In this document: one piece after another, positions 62,101-64,000 of the stretch
Numbering within the stretch: position 1 is the stretch's first letter
Layout of the letters: each line of letters opens with the position of its first letter
From: Polydactylus sextarius
Taxonomy: Eukaryota; Chordata; Actinopteri; Polynemidae
NCBI GenBank assembly: GCA_016801845.1
Contig: CM028924.1
Coordinates: 6,408,501 to 6,472,500, forward strand
Direction: 5' to 3'
Length of the DNA stretch: 64,000 nt
Position numbers and translations under genes: made by a program
The notes under the pieces: generated by a model
Databases searched by the model: none
Seen by the model: the letters and a program-made list of their open reading frames with translations, nothing else
Told to the model about the DNA's origin: nothing

Positions 62101-63375
62101 ACATGATCAGCTGCCGGCCCGTCAGTAATTGTGACAGTGTATTTCTGCACTGATAGTGGATCCAATGATGCCTTTCTGCATCCAGACGCAGCCATGACGG
62201 CAGCACAGATGACAATGTCTCCTGCTGAGACGTATATCCTTAAATCATGCTGCATTATTTTGAGTCATTGTAACAGGATCTCACTCTAATGTGCTATGTG
62301 TATAGTCTGAATGACTAATGGCTGAATAAAAAAGTCTGCCCGTCTGCCAGTCCCTCTATCTATACTGATGACTGTGAAGTGGTGAGACAGTTACTTCTCT
62401 GCTAGCGTAATGCTGTCGCAGGAGCCACATAGAAGAGGAAATTACAAAACTGGAAGGGAACAAATATGCTTGGAAACCTATTGTGTGTCTTTCTCTTGTG
62501 GGTTGGTACAATAGTCAATTAATCACCACCTGTTACCAGTCTAGCAGGAACTAAATAATTCATGAGAACACATGAGAGTGGAAGAGGAGCCTTCCACACA
62601 TGAAGCTGACAGCAGAAAACAGTCTGGACACTGTGTCAAACCAAAAAGACACAGGATCCTCTGATGCATTATTATTGAATGCACTTTGACCCCCTGGTCA
62701 CATGACTACTGCTGCTGCTAGTGATGATGGTCCAGTCACAATGAATGATGTGCATATGACATGACTGACTGTCATAAACTGAACGCAGACATAAAAGGGT
62801 TATTAACTCATTCATTTCCTTCAGTGGAACCCTTAATTATCTACGTAAATGAGACTTGACTTTATTAAAATCTATATTTATCAAAGTATGTAAAGACGAA
62901 ATGAATTCTGAATAGATGGTGACGAAGAAGAGTAAATAAAGGCACCGGGCAGTAAAGTGTGGGAAAATAATTTTCCTTCTTCATACCACATCACAGTGAA
63001 ACGAGTCAAGGTTGTGAGCTCAGTCTAAACCTAAAGCTTCACTTCAGTCAGTCCGAATACAAATTGTGCCGAAGTGATTCTCAGTTTTGTACCAAACAAA
63101 ATTCGATTCATTCCAAATTCTAGAACCCGGGTTTTTTTTCTGATGAGCGAATAAAGTTAAACTTCTAGAAATTTGGACGGAGTTCCTGGAGATCCTTACT
63201 GACGATAAAATCAGTCTGAGGTCACAGATACATTTCCAACAAGTCTCCTTTCCTGTCTCTAATTTAATTACTTCAGCTAAAGTTAACAGTCAAAGTGTCC
63301 GTTTCTCTCTCTATAGACAGAAAACGACGTTTCAGAAAGTTCAAAACCTGATACTCACTATTCTTTAATCCGCAT
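56132..63375 (-). CDS. pitpna: Phosphatidylinositol transfer protein alpha, complete, 11 exons
   Basis: Coding exons (minus): 63375-63359, 60899-60869, 58746-58601, 58465-58374, 58157-58150, 58037-57963, 57675-57592, 57450-57373, 57231-57121, 56479-56357, 56185-56132. Total 819 nt, 272 aa (human about 270). It is a single-domain class I PITP that exchanges phosphatidylinositol and phosphatidylcholine between membranes and feeds PI to lipid kinases. Landmarks: VLPVSVEEYQVGQLYAVAEA, KNETGGGEGVEVL, Thr57 and Lys59 (inositol-headgroup contacts by alignment), WNAYPYCRT, and MDDIRRMEEET near the C-terminus. VLPVSV and the EMRKNDEVKGM ending favour alpha over beta. The membrane-docking Trp-Trp pair of mammalian PITPs is Trp201-Phe202 here. 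The fifth exon is an 8-nt microexon. Teleosts often have two pitpna copies, and I cannot tell which this is. Confidence 0.95.
56547..56910. mobile_element. 364-bp TA-flanked MITE with long inverted repeats
   Basis: It starts CAGTCATGGAAAAAA and ends with the complement. The two ends can pair over roughly 80 bp with scattered mismatches (both carry the 'gaccac...tgttttcttcaatttctt' block). TA flanks both sides (56545-56546, 56911-56912). It has no coding capacity and lies in the pitpna intron between the last long exons. Confidence 0.85.
58150..58157 (-). CDS. pitpna: 8-nt microexon of pitpna
   Basis: The bases TCCTTACA lie between an acceptor (CCCCGATGCAG) and a strong donor (GTAAGT). The previous exon ends in phase 1 (ACC A) and the next starts in phase 0 (AAC GCC). 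Inclusion gives YCRT-ILT-NAFMKD, aligning without gaps to mammalian YCRTVITNEYMKED. Skipping would shift the frame. Confidence 0.9.
58747..60868 (-). other. pitpna intron 2, 2.1 kb
   Basis: AT-rich sequence with a short G-tract at about 60440-60450. No other feature is recognised. Confidence 0.65.
60900..63358 (-). other. pitpna intron 1, 2.5 kb
   Basis: It contains a dispersed repeat copy (61010-61190) and a short (GT)n run near 61498-61510. No coding signal is seen. Confidence 0.65.
61010..61190. repeat. Dispersed repeat ('gcttagcataaaga' family), copy 2
   Basis: It contains 'atgatcccactctcatcatatctgcat', 'agttagcttagcataatgatggga' and 'aagctaagctaacctgctgctggct', as in many percomorph genomes. 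It is related to 29755-29890. Confidence 0.55.
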
Positions 63376-64000
63376 GTTGAGCCTGAGTCGCCGCCGTCCG
63401 AACCGAACCGAACAGAACCGGGAGTTGAAGCTGAAACACCAGAGACTACTGACACTAAACACTAAACTCAAGTTGTGTCAAAGCTGAGGAGACTCGTTCA
63501 TTCGTTGGCCGCTGACGGGCTTTAACTTCGGGTTTTCCTTCCTGGAAGACACGGCGGTCAGAGCCAAAGGGGCGTCGCTACGACGAGGGAGGAGACAACC
63601 ACCTTTAGTTCAGGTAACATGATGAGGCGATGAGGCGTTCACGGACAATCGTTAAAACCTGGTATCACGTCTCCCCGACATAGAAGAAAGGAATATATTG
63701 CGGGTATAAAGCAGCTATTGTTACTAAAACTACTATTGTTTTTATTAATATCGAAACCAAGTTTCCTCCAGGGACCAGTGAAGTGTTTCTGTGAGTCAAG
63801 TAACCATTTTTTCCAAGCATCACATGGTCTAACACATGACTGACTGCATGTGGCGCCAATCAAATGGAGGTCAGAGGTTGTAAAGTCGCCAGTGGGCACC
63901 GGGGCAGTGCCAAGCTCCACAGAGTGGTGTCATAACAGGGTGGAGTAGCCTGGTGTGCTGTATCAGTGTGTGTTAACGCCCCAGTGTGGTCAAACCAGTA
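63376..64000 (-). other. pitpna: pitpna 5' UTR, promoter and upstream flank
   Basis: The ATG is preceded on the minus strand by a C/G-rich leader (63376-63600) with several CpG sites (for example around 63386-63420 and 63545-63590), which fits a housekeeping-type promoter. No other gene is visible to the window end. Confidence 0.6.

Noticed and set aside
56132..63375. pitpnb instead of pitpna
   Set aside because: VLPVSVEEY, MDDIRRMEEET and VKGM endings and position beside inpp5k are alpha-type. The beta form reads VLPCSVQEY and MEDIRRMEDET.
63639..63920. 93-aa minus-strand frame upstream of pitpna
   Set aside because: No domain recognised, not in frame with pitpna, and in flanking DNA. It may be part of an unrecognised repeat.

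Overview
The window is vertebrate nuclear DNA, almost certainly from a ray-finned fish (teleost, probably a percomorph). It has split protein-coding genes with GT-AG introns, dense (CA)n and (TA)n microsatellites, and relics of Tc1-like, hAT-like and LINE elements of the kinds common in teleost genomes. I translated and spliced the exons by eye. All five gene models close in frame from ATG to stop, and each matches a known vertebrate family from end to end.

Layout: (1) ecel1, plus strand, coding 2828-31486 in 17 coding exons, 799 aa. It encodes a neprilysin-family membrane metalloprotease-like protein, and its introns are full of microsatellites and mobile-element relics. (2) 32.8-37.2 kb, a gene-poor interval with a duplicated repeat block and a 51-bp sliver resembling tektin coding sequence. 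(3) xaf1, plus strand, coding 37192-39703 in 7 exons, 272 aa, with three interferon-type (IRF/ISRE) motifs around exon 1. (4) tekt1, minus strand, coding 43305-40392 in 7 coding exons, 396 aa, tail-to-tail with xaf1. It has a perfect ciliary X-box beside its 5' exon and one GC-AG intron. (5) inpp5k, minus strand, coding 54160-46532, a 5-phosphatase plus SKICH protein with two candidate N-terminal coding exons (486 or 540 aa). (6) pitpna, minus strand, coding 63375-56132 in 11 exons including an 8-nt microexon, 272 aa.

Two gene pairs keep the order known from human chromosome 17p13: xaf1 near tekt1, and inpp5k beside pitpna. ecel1 (human chromosome 2q) is joined to that block here. inpp5k and pitpna both act on phosphoinositides, and xaf1 is an interferon-responsive apoptosis factor. 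There is no sign that the neighbours share a pathway beyond that. I saw no bacterial-type system, CRISPR array, rRNA or convincing tRNA. The most interesting items are regulatory and structural: the X-box of tekt1, the IRF cluster of xaf1, the alternative inpp5k N-terminal exons, the pitpna microexon and the nested MITEs in an inpp5k intron.
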